From the NCBI GenBank assembly GCA_934167175.1, contig CAKPKF010000001.1:62001-126000 (forward strand): a DNA stretch of 64,000 nt, given 5' to 3'. The first letter of the stretch is position 1. The number at the start of each line of letters is the position of its first letter. Source of the stretch: an uncultured Clostridia bacterium. GTDB taxonomy: Bacteria > Bacillota > Clostridia > TANB77 > CAG-508. Below are positions 50,127 to 59,986 of this stretch, piece after piece. The notes under the pieces were generated by a model that was not told the DNA's origin, did not search any database, and saw only the letters and a program-made list of their open reading frames with translations. Made by a program: the position numbers and the translations under genes.

Positions 50127-50963
50127 ATGAAGAACAAAAGAAACAAGAAAAAGTTTTTTTCTATTATATTAATATTGATCGTTTTTATGTTAGCTTTTAT
50201 ATATTATAAATTTGTTTTTAATAGCATATATATTAAAAATACTTTTTCTAAACAGTTATCGGATTTTTATTCATATAATGAACATCCAATATTTAAGATA
50301 TCCGATATATTATTATATAGCAGTGCAGATGCTGTTGATAATACACAAGAACAAAATCTTCAAAATTTAACTATTTATCAGTTTACTGATATTTCTATAA
50401 AAATAGATAATACCAGTTACATAACATCTTTAACTGAGGAAAACACAATAGACAAACTTTGGATTGATGATATAAAAATAAATGTTAACTCTGATAATTG
50501 GACTCCTTCTTTATTATATAAAAGTCCTTTTGATTTTGGCAAATTTAAATTATTAGAACAACCTGAGAATAAAGATAAAATAAACTTCGAAATTTTAAAT
50601 ACTAATGAACAGAATCAAAATTCAGAATACTCTACACCTAAATTTTATACTGATTGTTCTAATCCAATTACTTTAGGATATTTGTGTAAGGATTCAGCAA
50701 ATGTTTATGCCATATATGAAGATAGTAATAGAATATCTTTTTCTGGTAAAATTTTGAATGGAGCTGGAATTGAATTAAATAATCTTGCTTATACATTAAA
50801 CTTTAGGATTAATTTAGTAAATAAATTAGGCGATACTTTTTTTTGCTATTTAAATTTATCTGATACATTTAATACTTCTAATAAAAATGAATTATATGAT
50901 GGTCATGTATTAAAAGAAGAAAAGCCAGAAGGAAGCATTTATAATTTTATACACCAATTATAA
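50127..50963 (+). CDS. Membrane-anchored protein of unknown function (278 aa)
   Basis: A basic N-terminus, one helix (about 10-30) and a beta-rich extracytoplasmic domain (IYQFTDISIKIDNTSYITS, SCN...GYLCKDSANVYAIYED, IELNNLAYTLNFRINLVN). No family recognised. The ATG at 50127 has GAAAGGTG upstream. It follows the glucosaminidase by 15 nt, so a shared transcript and a wall-related role are plausible. Confidence 0.75.
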   Translation: MKNKRNKKKFFSIILILIVFMLAFIYYKFVFNSIYIKNTFSKQLSDFYSYNEHPIFKISDILLYSSADAVDNTQEQNLQNLTIYQFTDISIKIDNTSYITSLTEENTIDKLWIDDIKINVNSDNWTPSLLYKSPFDFGKFKLLEQPENKDKINFEILNTNEQNQNSEYSTPKFYTDCSNPITLGYLCKDSANVYAIYEDSNRISFSGKILNGAGIELNNLAYTLNFRINLVNKLGDTFFCYLNLSDTFNTSNKNELYDGHVLKEEKPEGSIYNFIHQL

Positions 50964-50970
50964 AATTATT

Positions 50971-51026
50971 ATATCTTCTCTAAAAAAGAATGAAACTATA
51001 TTTTTAATTCTTTTTAGAGAAGATAT
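50971..51026. terminator. Bidirectional terminator
   Basis: A long stem of about 20 bp (50971-50991 with 51007-51026), loop about 15 nt, between convergent genes. The true comEA stop at 51036 lies just outside it. Confidence 0.85.
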
Positions 51027-51035
51027 ATTTTTATG

Positions 51036-51696
51036 CTACTTCACACAAATGTTATTTTTTAAATTATTAAATTTCGATTCTCCTATTCCGTGGCACATTT
51101 TTAATTTCATCTATACTATTAAATCTTCCATTTTCTTCTCTATATTCTATTATTTTTAAAGCTGTCGATGGCCCTATACCTTGTAATCCCTCTAATTCTG
51201 TTTGTGTAGCTTTATTTATATTTACCATTATTTTATTTTCAGATTTGTTTTTTGAATCACTATTAGCAATTATATTTTCTCCGTTTCCATCTTGTATGTA
51301 TTTTAATTCTTCTATATTATCTTTATCTTCTATGCTTGGTATATAAATTTTTTGTCCATCTTCCACAACATAAGCAAAATTTACTTCTTTTGTGTATGCT
51401 TTTTCTGTTAAACCTCCAGCAGCCTCTATAACATCTATTAACCTTGCGCCTTCTTTTATTTTTACTATTCCTTCTTTTTCTATTTCCCCTGTTATATGTA
51501 TAATAATGTCATTATCTGGCTCACCATTATTCATGTTCTCTCCATTTATGTTACCTGCTATTTCATTGTTATATTCTATTTCCAATTCATCTGTATTAAA
51601 ATTTATTTTTGAAAAAACATAATAGCCTATTAGAGTTATCATGCTAGCTATAATTATAAAAATTGTTATTTTTTGCTTTATTGTTAATTTAATCAT
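51036..51696 (-). CDS. comEA: ComEA-family DNA-binding protein, interrupted by a CGG +1 frameshift
   Basis: 219 aa when the shift is made. An N-terminal helix (about 9-27), a SLBB-type domain (IIIHITGEIEKEGIVKIKEG...VEDGQKIYIPS) and a C-terminal double helix-hairpin-helix (INKATQTELEGLQGIGPST, then IDEIKNVP-G-IGESKFNNLKN). In the zero frame the second hairpin is destroyed (VPRNRRIEI, stop at 51067); skipping one base at CGG 51090 restores the conserved GIG and a natural end at TAG 51036. ComEA binds exogenous double-stranded DNA during competence; no comEB/C genes are here. Confidence 0.87.
51088..51090 (-). other. Frameshift site 4: CGG in comEA
   Basis: Context CCA CGG AAT on the coding strand. 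Removing the C gives CCA GGA ATA GGA, restoring V-P-G-I-G. Quadruplet CGGA. Confidence 0.87.
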
Positions 51697-51805
51697 CTTA
51701 TCACCTTTCCTTTATTTTTTATATCTTAAATACTAAAAAAAATATTGAAATTTGTCTAATTTTAGGATATATTATTAATAATATATTTAGAAAGAGGAAT
51801 GCATA

Positions 51806-53107
51806 ATGAAATTCAGAAAAATATGTACTGTTATTATTTTTACATTAATTTTTAATTCTTTTATTTTTTCTAACACTGCATATGCAGACGAAAATTCTGT
51901 TAGTTTAAAAATTTATTCTCCATCTGCTCTTTTAATGGATGCAAAAAGTGGGAAATTACTTTGTGAAAAAAACTCTAGTGAAAAAAGATATCCAGCAAGT
52001 ACTACAAAAATGATGACTGCTATATTAGCTGTTGAAAATTGCGAACTTTCTGATGTTGCTACTGTTAGCTATAATGCTATATCTTCACTTCCTGCAGGAT
52101 ACACCACAGCTAATTTGCAACTTGGTGAAGAACTTACCATAGAACAATTATTACATGTTTTATTAATTCCTTCAGCTAATGATGCAGCAATAGTTTTGGC
52201 AGAACATATCGCAGGTTCTACTGAAAGTTTTGCTTCCATGATGAATACAAAAGCTGCTGAACTTGGATGTAAAAACACTCACTTTACTAACCCTAGTGGA
52301 GAACATGATGAAGATCATTATTCTACAGCATACGATTTGGCTTTAATTGGTAGATACGCTATGACAAAACCTATTATTAGAACAATAGTAACAACAACAT
52401 CATATACTTTGCCTTCAACTAACAAATACGATAGAGTTGATAGGTCTTTTACAACTACTAATGATTTAATTAAATACAATTCACGAGCTCGTGCTGATAA
52501 TTATTATTATAAATATGCAAATGGAATAAAAACTGGATACACAAAATATGCCAAAAACTGTATTGTAGCTAGTGCAGAAAAAGATGGACTTGAATTTATT
52601 GTTGTTGTTCTTGGAGCTGAACAAACAGAAAATGGCTTAAGTGCTAGAGCATTAGATTGTAAGACTCTTTTTGACTATGCATTTAATACATATCACAATC
52701 AAAAAATTAAAGATAAAAACTCAGTTTTAAAGGATATTGAAATTCCGAATGCTACTAAAGCTACTAGACATTTAAATGCTTTAATTGCAGATGATATTTC
52801 AGTTCTTACTAAACAATCTAGTGAAGAATTAAAACTTTTACCAGTAATATCAATTAATGAAAACCTAAAAGCACCTATCTCTAAAGGACAAGTTATTGGT
52901 AGTGTTACTTATTCGGTTGAGGATATAACATACACATCAGATCTTATTGCAGAACATGATGTTGAAGTTTCTAATAACTCATATTTAAAAATATTTTTAC
53001 TTGTGTTTGTTTTAATTTTATTATTTATAATTTTGAAACCAAAGAAATCAAAAAATAGAAAAAATAGAAAAAATAAAAAAGCTGTGAATATAACTAGATT
53101 TAGATAA
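51806..53107 (+). CDS. dacF: D-alanyl-D-alanine carboxypeptidase (DacF/PBP5-like)
   Basis: 433 aa. Signal peptide (about 1-27), transpeptidase-type S11 domain with SxxK S65-TTK68, SAN 123-125 and KTG 242-244, a PBP5_C-like beta domain (about 300-385), a C-terminal membrane helix (about 396-416) and a very basic tail. It trims terminal D-Ala from peptidoglycan stem peptides. GAAAGAGGA before the ATG; single gene. Confidence 0.92.
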   Translation: MKFRKICTVIIFTLIFNSFIFSNTAYADENSVSLKIYSPSALLMDAKSGKLLCEKNSSEKRYPASTTKMMTAILAVENCELSDVATVSYNAISSLPAGYTTANLQLGEELTIEQLLHVLLIPSANDAAIVLAEHIAGSTESFASMMNTKAAELGCKNTHFTNPSGEHDEDHYSTAYDLALIGRYAMTKPIIRTIVTTTSYTLPSTNKYDRVDRSFTTTNDLIKYNSRARADNYYYKYANGIKTGYTKYAKNCIVASAEKDGLEFIVVVLGAEQTENGLSARALDCKTLFDYAFNTYHNQKIKDKNSVLKDIEIPNATKATRHLNALIADDISVLTKQSSEELKLLPVISINENLKAPISKGQVIGSVTYSVEDITYTSDLIAEHDVEVSNNSYLKIFLLVFVLILLFIILKPKKSKNRKNRKNKKAVNITRFR

Positions 53108-53140
53108 TAGATAAGAAGTAGTTTCCTACTTCTTATCTAT
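53107..53140. terminator. Bidirectional terminator overlapping the rsfS 3' end
   Basis: A 15-bp perfect stem (53107-53121 with 53126-53140), 4-nt loop, followed by T5 on the plus strand. Confidence 0.85.
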
Positions 53141-53449
53141 TTTTTCCCAAAGATCTTCTAAATTGTAATGCTCTCTTTCTTCTTCTGTAAAAATGTGAAC
53201 TATAATGTCTGAATAATCCATTAAAATCCATGTTCCTGAATTGTACCCTTCTATTTTTACTGGTTTAATTCCTTGTTTTTTTAAATTTTCTTCTATATTA
53301 TCTGCCAAAGCTTTTATGTGTGTACTTGATGTTCCACTTGCTATTATAAAATAATCTGCTATAGTTGTTTTATCTTTTATATCAACTTTTTTTATATCTA
53401 TGGCTTTTTTATCTTCTAACACTTTTATAATTTGTTCTAGTAAAATCAT
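53126..53449 (-). CDS. rsfS: Ribosomal silencing factor RsfS
   Basis: 107 aa, RsfS/Iojap fold: ADYFIIASGTSSTHIKALAD, GYNSGTWILMDYSDIIVHIF and REHYNLEDLW. It binds L14 and blocks subunit joining when nutrients are scarce. AGGAGG upstream of the ATG. It follows the LCP gene by 22 nt, a common clostridial order. Confidence 0.95.
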   Translation of the reverse strand: MILLEQIIKVLEDKKAIDIKKVDIKDKTTIADYFIIASGTSSTHIKALADNIEENLKKQGIKPVKIEGYNSGTWILMDYSDIIVHIFTEEEREHYNLEDLWEKIDKK

Positions 53450-53471
53450 TTTTATGCCTCCTAAATATTTA

Positions 53472-54749
53472 TTATTTATAATCTTTACCTATTATTACAG
53501 TAATATCTACATTTGAATTATTTTTTCCTGTAGAAATAGTTCCAACTCCCAATACATCTTTTAGTTCTGAAAGTATTTGTGAACTTTTCCCAGTTCTATT
53601 AATTATTGTTGTTTTTGATGTATTTTGTGCTGTTCCTGTTTTTGTTACATTGTATCCTTTCTCCTTTAACAATGCTGTTACTTCACTTAACTTTGATTTA
53701 CTTCCCGTCCCATTTAACAATTGTACTTTCAAATTCTTAGATACTGAAGTATCAGCTGTTTTAGTAGTATTTGATACCTTATTAGTATTTGTATTATTAC
53801 TTGTATTATTTCTTTCTTCCGCTATTTCTGTTGGAAACAATTCATCTATAACATTTTGAGCCTCTTTTTTGTTTACAGTATAAATCCATACATTGTTACA
53901 TTTTTCTGGGACTCCTGGTAATACTTCTGTTTTTAAATTTTCTGTTTTGTAATTTACAGCATATGGAATGTAATCTTTGGCTACATTTATGTCTATATTA
54001 GTATTTACATTTTCATTTGCTATGTCTATAAATTTTTTAATTTTTAGCACATTATGTGGTTGCATAGTTTGCTTTATAGTTTCTTTTATAAACTCTCTTT
54101 GTGTTCTCATTCTACCAATATCTTGTTCTCCATAATCTGCTGGATACGTTGTTCCATCATTATTGTGCCTAAATCTTAATACTTGCTCTGTTTTATTGCC
54201 ATCTAGCAACTGTTCTCCTGCCTTTAAATGAATATGTAATTTTTGACTATTATCATCATAATTCATATCTATTGGTACATTAAATTTTACTCCACCAATA
54301 GCATCTACCAATTCAACCAATGCTTTTGTATCTATTGCAATGTAATAGTTTAAATCTAGTCCTGTTACATCATTTACTGCTTTTACTACTTTTTCTGGAT
54401 ATTTTCTCTGGTATATAGCATTTATCTTGTCTCCACCCGTAGCTTTATTTTTATTTTTTCCAACAAATGTATCTCTTGGTATAGACAATATTGATGCGGA
54501 TTGCATTTTAGGGTCATAGGAACAAACCATAATAGTGTCTGTTAAATTCCCACTTTCCCCCATCAGCAGGAATTTTATTTCCGGCAATTCTTTCAATGTT
54601 TCTTCATTATGTCCTACCATTGTTGATAATAGACCTTGTAGACCTCCACCATTTTTATGGCTTCTATATGTTATAAATGCTACTGTTCCTAATATTATTA
54701 ATACTATACTTAGTATGATAATTAGCACTTTTTTTTTCTTATTTTTCAC
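53472..54749 (-). CDS. LytR-CpsA-Psr (LCP) family wall-polymer ligase
   Basis: 425 aa. N-terminal membrane helix (about 7-27), an LCP domain (about 55-280) with SILSIPRDTFV, the VNDVTGLDLNYYIAID segment, GGVKFNVP, LDGNKTEQVLRFRHNN and the Arg-rich GRMRTQREF, then a C-terminal LytR_C domain (about 345-425). LCP enzymes attach secondary wall polymers to peptidoglycan. GTG start at 54749 with AGGAG 9 nt upstream. Confidence 0.93.
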   Translation of the reverse strand: MKNKKKKVLIIILSIVLIILGTVAFITYRSHKNGGGLQGLLSTMVGHNEETLKELPEIKFLLMGESGNLTDTIMVCSYDPKMQSASILSIPRDTFVGKNKNKATGGDKINAIYQRKYPEKVVKAVNDVTGLDLNYYIAIDTKALVELVDAIGGVKFNVPIDMNYDDNSQKLHIHLKAGEQLLDGNKTEQVLRFRHNNDGTTYPADYGEQDIGRMRTQREFIKETIKQTMQPHNVLKIKKFIDIANENVNTNIDINVAKDYIPYAVNYKTENLKTEVLPGVPEKCNNVWIYTVNKKEAQNVIDELFPTEIAEERNNTSNNTNTNKVSNTTKTADTSVSKNLKVQLLNGTGSKSKLSEVTALLKEKGYNVTKTGTAQNTSKTTIINRTGKSSQILSELKDVLGVGTISTGKNNSNVDITVIIGKDYK

Positions 54750-54853
54750 TTTAGTTCACTCCTAAATTAATTCATAATTCATCAATTAGTATAACAAATG
54801 CATTACTAAATAGCAATGTTTTATCAAAAATTCACATAAATTACACATTTGTA

Positions 54854-55501
54854 TCAAAACAAGATTTTAATAATAACATTATTATTATATAGTATTGATG
54901 TAATTTTTGAATCCAATATTACTCTTACTACACCACTTAAATCTAATACAGATGATACTAGCATAATTATCGCTAATGCCACATACACTATTAATAAAGC
55001 TTTTAAAAGTCCATACAATGCTCCTCCTACTTCGTTGAACTGTTTTAAAATTGGTAAGTTTGCTATTATCTCTGCAATTTTTTTTGCAAATATTAAAGCA
55101 ACTCTAGTAATTGCAAATAACAATATTATTACACATAATTTTACAATTTTTATTGATATTTCTTTTGCTGCTATTTCTATTATCTCATTTTTAGCTTTGT
55201 TTTTTGTATCTTCTATATTTTTATTTATATATTTCAATATAGTTGTTTCTTCTGTATCATTTTCTTTTTTATTATCTTCTTCTCTTTCCAAATTTACAAC
55301 AATAATTTTTTGTATATTTTCATCAAATTCGTAATTTTTTACTATATAATTTGATATTGGAAAAAACAATATTAATGATACACATAATGATACTAGAAAA
55401 GAAAATATTCTAAATGCTACTTTTATCAAGCCTTTTTTATATCCTATTAATACAGTTGAAAATATGATTGCAATTATTAATATATCTATTATTACACTCA
55501 T
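54854..55501 (-). CDS. CvpA family membrane protein
   Basis: 215 aa, four predicted helices. The N-terminal pattern IDILIIAIIFSTVLIGYKKGLIKVAF is typical of CvpA/colicin V production proteins. A charged loop (about 75-110) separates the two helix pairs. It lies 20 nt after the DUF5711 gene. The molecular function of the family is unresolved; envelope homeostasis is suspected. Confidence 0.85.
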   Translation of the reverse strand: MSVIIDILIIAIIFSTVLIGYKKGLIKVAFRIFSFLVSLCVSLILFFPISNYIVKNYEFDENIQKIIVVNLEREEDNKKENDTEETTILKYINKNIEDTKNKAKNEIIEIAAKEISIKIVKLCVIILLFAITRVALIFAKKIAEIIANLPILKQFNEVGGALYGLLKALLIVYVALAIIMLVSSVLDLSGVVRVILDSKITSILYNNNVIIKILF

Positions 55502-55520
55502 AAAAAACCTCTCCTAATTC

Positions 55521-56708
55521 TTATAATATTATTATTTCTATTTTATCTCTGTAAATAATTCCTGCAATATTACTTCCTAATACTATATCTGTTATTTCTT
55601 GATTAGATACATATTTTTTTATTAACCATCCATTTGAATTTATAAAATGTACTTCTGACCCTAAATTTAAAGCTATCGTATTGTCGTATGTATATAAGTT
55701 CTTTGGTATTCCATCTAACATATATATACTTTCTTTTTTAGTATTTAAGTTTATTATACTTATTTGTGAATTTGTTTTAAACACTGACTGGTTTTTTTCT
55801 AAACATTTTACTAAAGAATTGCTAGCTTTGATATCTGCAAAGCTTATTTTGTTTTTCTCTAAATCTTCTAATACTTCATCTTGTTCATCAATTATCATAT
55901 GAATTTTATCATTATACATACATACTAATTTATTTTTATCTTGATATTTTATTTTTGTAATTAAAACATCATTTTCTGCATTATATGTATGCACTATAGA
56001 ATTTCTCGGATCCACTTGTGCTTTTTCAATAGAAATTACTTTTACACTAGATTTTATAATAGAACCAGCTGTACTAATTTCGGCTATTGCCAAGTATTTA
56101 TTGTCATTTGATATATCTATATCTTCTGCAGTTGTTGATGATAAGTATGTTTTAAATAATTCTTTTCCCTCTGGATTAAATGTTATAATAACTGTTTTAT
56201 AACTTGTATCTGACACTATTGCAGACACATACCCATTTTTATTAACATTTAGTTTTATCAAACTTCCTTCTATGTCCTTTTGCCATAATATGCTACTTCC
56301 AGATATCAAACATATTTTTCCGCCGTTTTTTTCACCAATAGCTAAAAATCTATTATTTGCTTTAAAAATTGGTGTTCCAATATTTACTTGCAAGACCTCT
56401 TCTTTTTTTCCAAATTGTGAATATAAATTTAAATTATTTTTACTTAAAGTTACTATATACCTATCATATGCATATATATATTGATTTTCTTCTGTACTTA
56501 TTTCTATATTTTTTATATTGTTCTCCGTTATTTCTTTTTTTAATATATATTTATCTATACTTCCTCTTATTTTATAACTTGCTATATAACCACAAAAGGC
56601 AAAGCTAATTATTAATAATATTATTACCACTATCGTTGCAATTGCTACTTTTCTTTTTTTTAGTCTTTTTTTGCTTTGTCCATAATCTGTAAATTTATAT
56701 AAGTTCAA
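55521..56708 (-). CDS. DUF5711-type membrane-anchored beta-propeller protein
   Basis: 395 aa. A basic N-terminus (SKKRLKKRK), a helix (about 22-45), then repeated beta-strand blades without catalytic residues (YIYAYDRYIVTLSKNNLNLY, RFLAIGEKNGGKICLISG, KYLAIAEI). This matches the DUF5711/WD40-like proteins often next to CvpA in Clostridia. TTG start with GAGGTGATA upstream. Function unknown. Confidence 0.78.
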   Translation of the reverse strand: MNLYKFTDYGQSKKRLKKRKVAIATIVVIILLIISFAFCGYIASYKIRGSIDKYILKKEITENNIKNIEISTEENQYIYAYDRYIVTLSKNNLNLYSQFGKKEEVLQVNIGTPIFKANNRFLAIGEKNGGKICLISGSSILWQKDIEGSLIKLNVNKNGYVSAIVSDTSYKTVIITFNPEGKELFKTYLSSTTAEDIDISNDNKYLAIAEISTAGSIIKSSVKVISIEKAQVDPRNSIVHTYNAENDVLITKIKYQDKNKLVCMYNDKIHMIIDEQDEVLEDLEKNKISFADIKASNSLVKCLEKNQSVFKTNSQISIINLNTKKESIYMLDGIPKNLYTYDNTIALNLGSEVHFINSNGWLIKKYVSNQEITDIVLGSNIAGIIYRDKIEIIIL

Positions 56709-56761
56709 TTATATCACCTCATCTTTTGTTATATTGTTTATATCAGTTTTTTGTTTTTTTT

Positions 56762-57779
56762 TCAAGTTTTCTTTTTAATTATCATAATTATTTGTATTAT
56801 TCCTAAAAAACCAAATATGGGATATAATATATTAATTAATTTTGAAAATCCTATATTGGATATAATTACAGTAGAAATACACATTAATATATTTATTATT
56901 TTGTATATTTTAGGACTTTTCACAAAATTTGATAAAATTGCATAACCAGATGATAAAACAGAAGTTAATATTGCTATTATCATAAAAAATCCTCCCAGCA
57001 CTCTATATACAACTCCACTACTATTAGCTATTTCTATTATTGGTATTTCTATTTCTTCCAAATTATGTATTTTTGAAATCATCAATAGTATTAGTATAGA
57101 TATAGTTGATATTATTATCACATTAATTATCATTATTAGCTTCAATTCTTTTTTTTCATTTAAATACTTTCTAAATGTTACTAATACGGGCACTAACAAT
57201 ATACTATTGTAACTTGAATATAATACAGTATTTACTATAAAATTATTCTTAATATGCATATGTTCAATATCAGATGGGAAATTCACAAATGTTACATTTT
57301 TGACCGATAAAATTAATATAAACACTATCAAAATTGGTATTAATATTATAGAAATATCTACTACATTTTTTATGTTTTTTCTAAATATTATATAACATAA
57401 TATTCCAGATATAATACAGCCCCATATATTAGATATTTCAAATTCTTGAAACATATATGCTGAAAATGCAGCAACCATTATATAAAATGTAATTACTAAA
57501 AAAATATTAACTATATTTTTAAAACTATTTTTTATGAATACATTTTCACTATTAATAATATAACTTAAAAAGTCATCATATGTTTCTATATCAAATTTTA
57601 ATACAATTTTTAATGTTTTATATATTATTATTCCTATAAAAAATGCACTAATAATAATTCCTATAATACCCTTTAAACCATTAGTTCCAAAAAACAAATA
57701 TATTTCTCTACCGAGACGCTAAACCTGCTCCAACAATTGTTCCTATTATCATAAAAACCACTTTAAATGCATTTATCAT
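56762..57779 (-). CDS. YkvI-like multi-pass membrane protein, interrupted by CGG followed by TAG
   Basis: 338 aa when the shift is made, about ten membrane helices. It begins MINAFKVVFMIIGTIVGAGL at ATG 57779, with GGGAGG upstream. In the zero frame the 22 codons up to GCG TCT are followed by CGG TAG, an immediate stop. Skipping the C gives A-S-G-R-E-I-Y-L-F-F-G and the long frame to 56762. The GxIVGAGxASGRE segment is the conserved first helix of YkvI-like (LeuT-fold) transport proteins. The downstream frame alone would lack that helix. Substrate unknown. Confidence 0.85.
57711..57713 (-). other. Frameshift site 5: CGG before TAG in the YkvI-like gene
   Basis: Context TCT CGG TAG on the coding strand. 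Removing the C gives TCT GGT AGA GAA, restoring A-S-G-R-E. Quadruplet CGGT. Confidence 0.88.
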
Positions 57780-57822
57780 AAAAAACCTCCCTGCCATATT
57801 TTATTTGGCAAAGAGGTTTTTT
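57780..57822 (-). terminator. Terminator hairpin whose 3' arm is the next gene's ribosome binding site
   Basis: An outer 10-bp stem (57780-57789 with 57813-57822) with an inner TGCCA/TGGCA helix, ending in T6 directly before ATG 57779. The 3' arm contains GAGG of the YkvI-like gene's ribosome binding site. Confidence 0.75.
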
Positions 57823-57834
57823 ATACTTTAACCA

Positions 57835-59283
57835 TTATTTTTTTCTTTTTCTTCTTTTTGAAACAAATCCACCTATTAATACAATTATTACTGGTACAAT
57901 GAATATTATTATTTTTATTATTCTATCTTGTGCTTCTGTTGCATTATATGTAACCACATTAGTATTCTTTTCAATTTTTATTGCATCTTCTCTGTCTGAT
58001 AATACTGCTATTGAACTAAGTGCAAAATTTTTATTATTATATAGGGCAACCAAAGGAACATTTTGATTTCCTATTGGTATATTACTATAATCTGTTATAA
58101 ATAAATTTGATGCACATATTACCATAGATGATGTAGTTTCATCATTTATTTTTTTATTAATTTGAGAAGCTATAGTAAAACTTCCAACTTCTTCATCATT
58201 TGTAGCACTTGCTGAGGTAATAGATAAATCTTTTCTAAAGAAAGATTTATCACTTGTTGTTAATAAATTATCTACTTTTAATCCTAATTCTTCTAATTTT
58301 TCATCATCAACAAAGCTTAATTTTCCAGGATTAAATAGCACTAATGCCCCTGATTTTGATATACCTTCTGTTATTTTATTATATGAACTCATGCTTGGTA
58401 TTACAAAATTGTTGGAACCATTTAACAATTTTTTGGAATCTGTTTCTTTAATTACTCCTTCATCAACAGAAACACCATATAAATCTAGAATTTTTTGAAC
58501 ATTTGGGCGTTTTTCTCCATTTAATTCCGGTTCTGTAAACCATAATATTTTTCCACCTTTGTTGATATATTCAGTAATTTTTGTTACTTCCATATCATTA
58601 AAATCTGTATCTGGTGTCATTATTGCAAGTACAGAACAATCATCTGGTATACTTCCTGCTGAAATAAGATTTAAAGATTCAATTTCATTAACTTCATTTT
58701 TTATGTATGCAGATAATATTGTCATATGATCTTTTATGGAATATTCATTATGCCCTGTCAAGAAATATATTTTGGAATTTTTTCCTGATAATAACGTCAC
58801 TATTGTATTTGTTATTCTTTGCTCTGTTAAATCGATTTGCTCATATGTTGTATAATCCATTGTATATAAATCATCTGGTGTTAATATTTTGCTTTTATCT
58901 CCTACCTCTATAATTATAACTGAAGCCTCTTCTGTTATTCCATATTTATCTTCTAAATCTTGTCTGCTTCCTGCTGAAATTACTTCATATGATATTTTAT
59001 CATTTTCTTGTTTATATTGTTTTACCAATTTAACAGGTGTTGAGTCCTCTTCTATACCAAAGAAATATATTTTTACATCTTGATCCACATTTTTTATTTG
59101 TTCCTTTGTTTGATCTGATATACTATTTATTTTATCTTTGGTAACATCAATATCTTGCAAATCTAACTTCTTTATTCCATAATTAATTCCTATAAATAAT
59201 GCTATTACTATTGCTACTAATAATGTTGTTTTTGCAGTATCTCTTAACCATTTTTTCTTAATTATACTTATGAATTTTTTCAC
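57835..59283 (-). CDS. GldG-type ABC transporter auxiliary protein
   Basis: 482 aa. An N-terminal helix (about 17-36), an extracytoplasmic GldG/IFT52-like region (TKDKINSISDQTKEQIKNVD, KIYFLTGHNEYSI, GGKILWFTEPEL) and a C-terminal helix before SKRRKRKK. Such proteins accompany Gld-type ABC-2 exporters. GTG start with GGAAAG upstream, 22 nt after the permease gene. The cargo is unknown; gliding itself is not implied in Clostridia. Confidence 0.85.
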   Translation of the reverse strand: MKKFISIIKKKWLRDTAKTTLLVAIVIALFIGINYGIKKLDLQDIDVTKDKINSISDQTKEQIKNVDQDVKIYFFGIEEDSTPVKLVKQYKQENDKISYEVISAGSRQDLEDKYGITEEASVIIIEVGDKSKILTPDDLYTMDYTTYEQIDLTEQRITNTIVTLLSGKNSKIYFLTGHNEYSIKDHMTILSAYIKNEVNEIESLNLISAGSIPDDCSVLAIMTPDTDFNDMEVTKITEYINKGGKILWFTEPELNGEKRPNVQKILDLYGVSVDEGVIKETDSKKLLNGSNNFVIPSMSSYNKITEGISKSGALVLFNPGKLSFVDDEKLEELGLKVDNLLTTSDKSFFRKDLSITSASATNDEEVGSFTIASQINKKINDETTSSMVICASNLFITDYSNIPIGNQNVPLVALYNNKNFALSSIAVLSDREDAIKIEKNTNVVTYNATEAQDRIIKIIIFIVPVIIVLIGGFVSKRRKRKK

Positions 59284-59305
59284 AACTATCTTTCCTTTCT
59301 ATTTA

Positions 59306-59986
59306 TTATTTAATACTCTTTCTTCTTTGTAGTACAATCATAGTTAACAATATAAATAATATTGTAAACGTCACAAGAGAAGTTATATCGCTAATTGACA
59401 CTCTTCCTGATGGAAAGTTACTAAATAAATTTATTAGTGAAAAACTAGAAAATATTTCAGAAAATTCTGGTAAAAACCATGTTATTATAAAAAAAGCTAT
59501 AGTTATAACTCCAGCAACTATTTGATTTTCTGTTAAGCTTGATGCAAACATTCCAAATGATATATATGCCATACTTAATAATAAGAATCCCAACATTGTA
59601 ACAATTGATATAAGCACTTCTGGTGTTCCAAAAAATTTTAATATTATAAAATACATAAGTGTTGCTATTTCTGTAATTATGATTATTCCAGTTGCTGACA
59701 AAAATTTTCCCATCACTATATCTGTAATACTTTTAGGTGTAGTAAATAATATTTGTTCTGTTCCATTTTTTCTTTCTTCTGAAAACATCCTCATTGTTAA
59801 TATTGGAACTATAAAAGTAAGTACACTAGCTACTGAATAAAATAGATTTTCAAATTTTACTGAGCCACTCATATATACATCGATATAAAAAAATATACTA
59901 CACATTGCTAAAAATAATCCTATAAAAACATATCCTATTGGCGTACAAAAATATGTTTTTATTTCTTTTTTAAATACTGCCCACAT
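59306..59986 (-). CDS. GldF-type ABC-2 permease
   Basis: 226 aa, six membrane helices. It starts MWAVFKKEIKTYFCTPIGYVF and includes PILTMRMFSEERKNGTEQILFTTP, a hallmark of GldF/NosY-like ABC-2 permeases. Its start codon overlaps the ATPase stop (TAATG), so translation is coupled. Confidence 0.9.
   Translation of the reverse strand: MWAVFKKEIKTYFCTPIGYVFIGLFLAMCSIFFYIDVYMSGSVKFENLFYSVASVLTFIVPILTMRMFSEERKNGTEQILFTTPKSITDIVMGKFLSATGIIIITEIATLMYFIILKFFGTPEVLISIVTMLGFLLLSMAYISFGMFASSLTENQIVAGVITIAFFIITWFLPEFSEIFSSFSLINLFSNFPSGRVSISDITSLVTFTILFILLTMIVLQRRKSIK

Noticed and set aside
57708..57713. prfB-like programmed frameshift at a stop codon
   Set aside because: No internal Shine-Dalgarno or CUU slip codon is present, and five other sites with CGG lack an adjacent stop, so the common element is CGG, not the stop.
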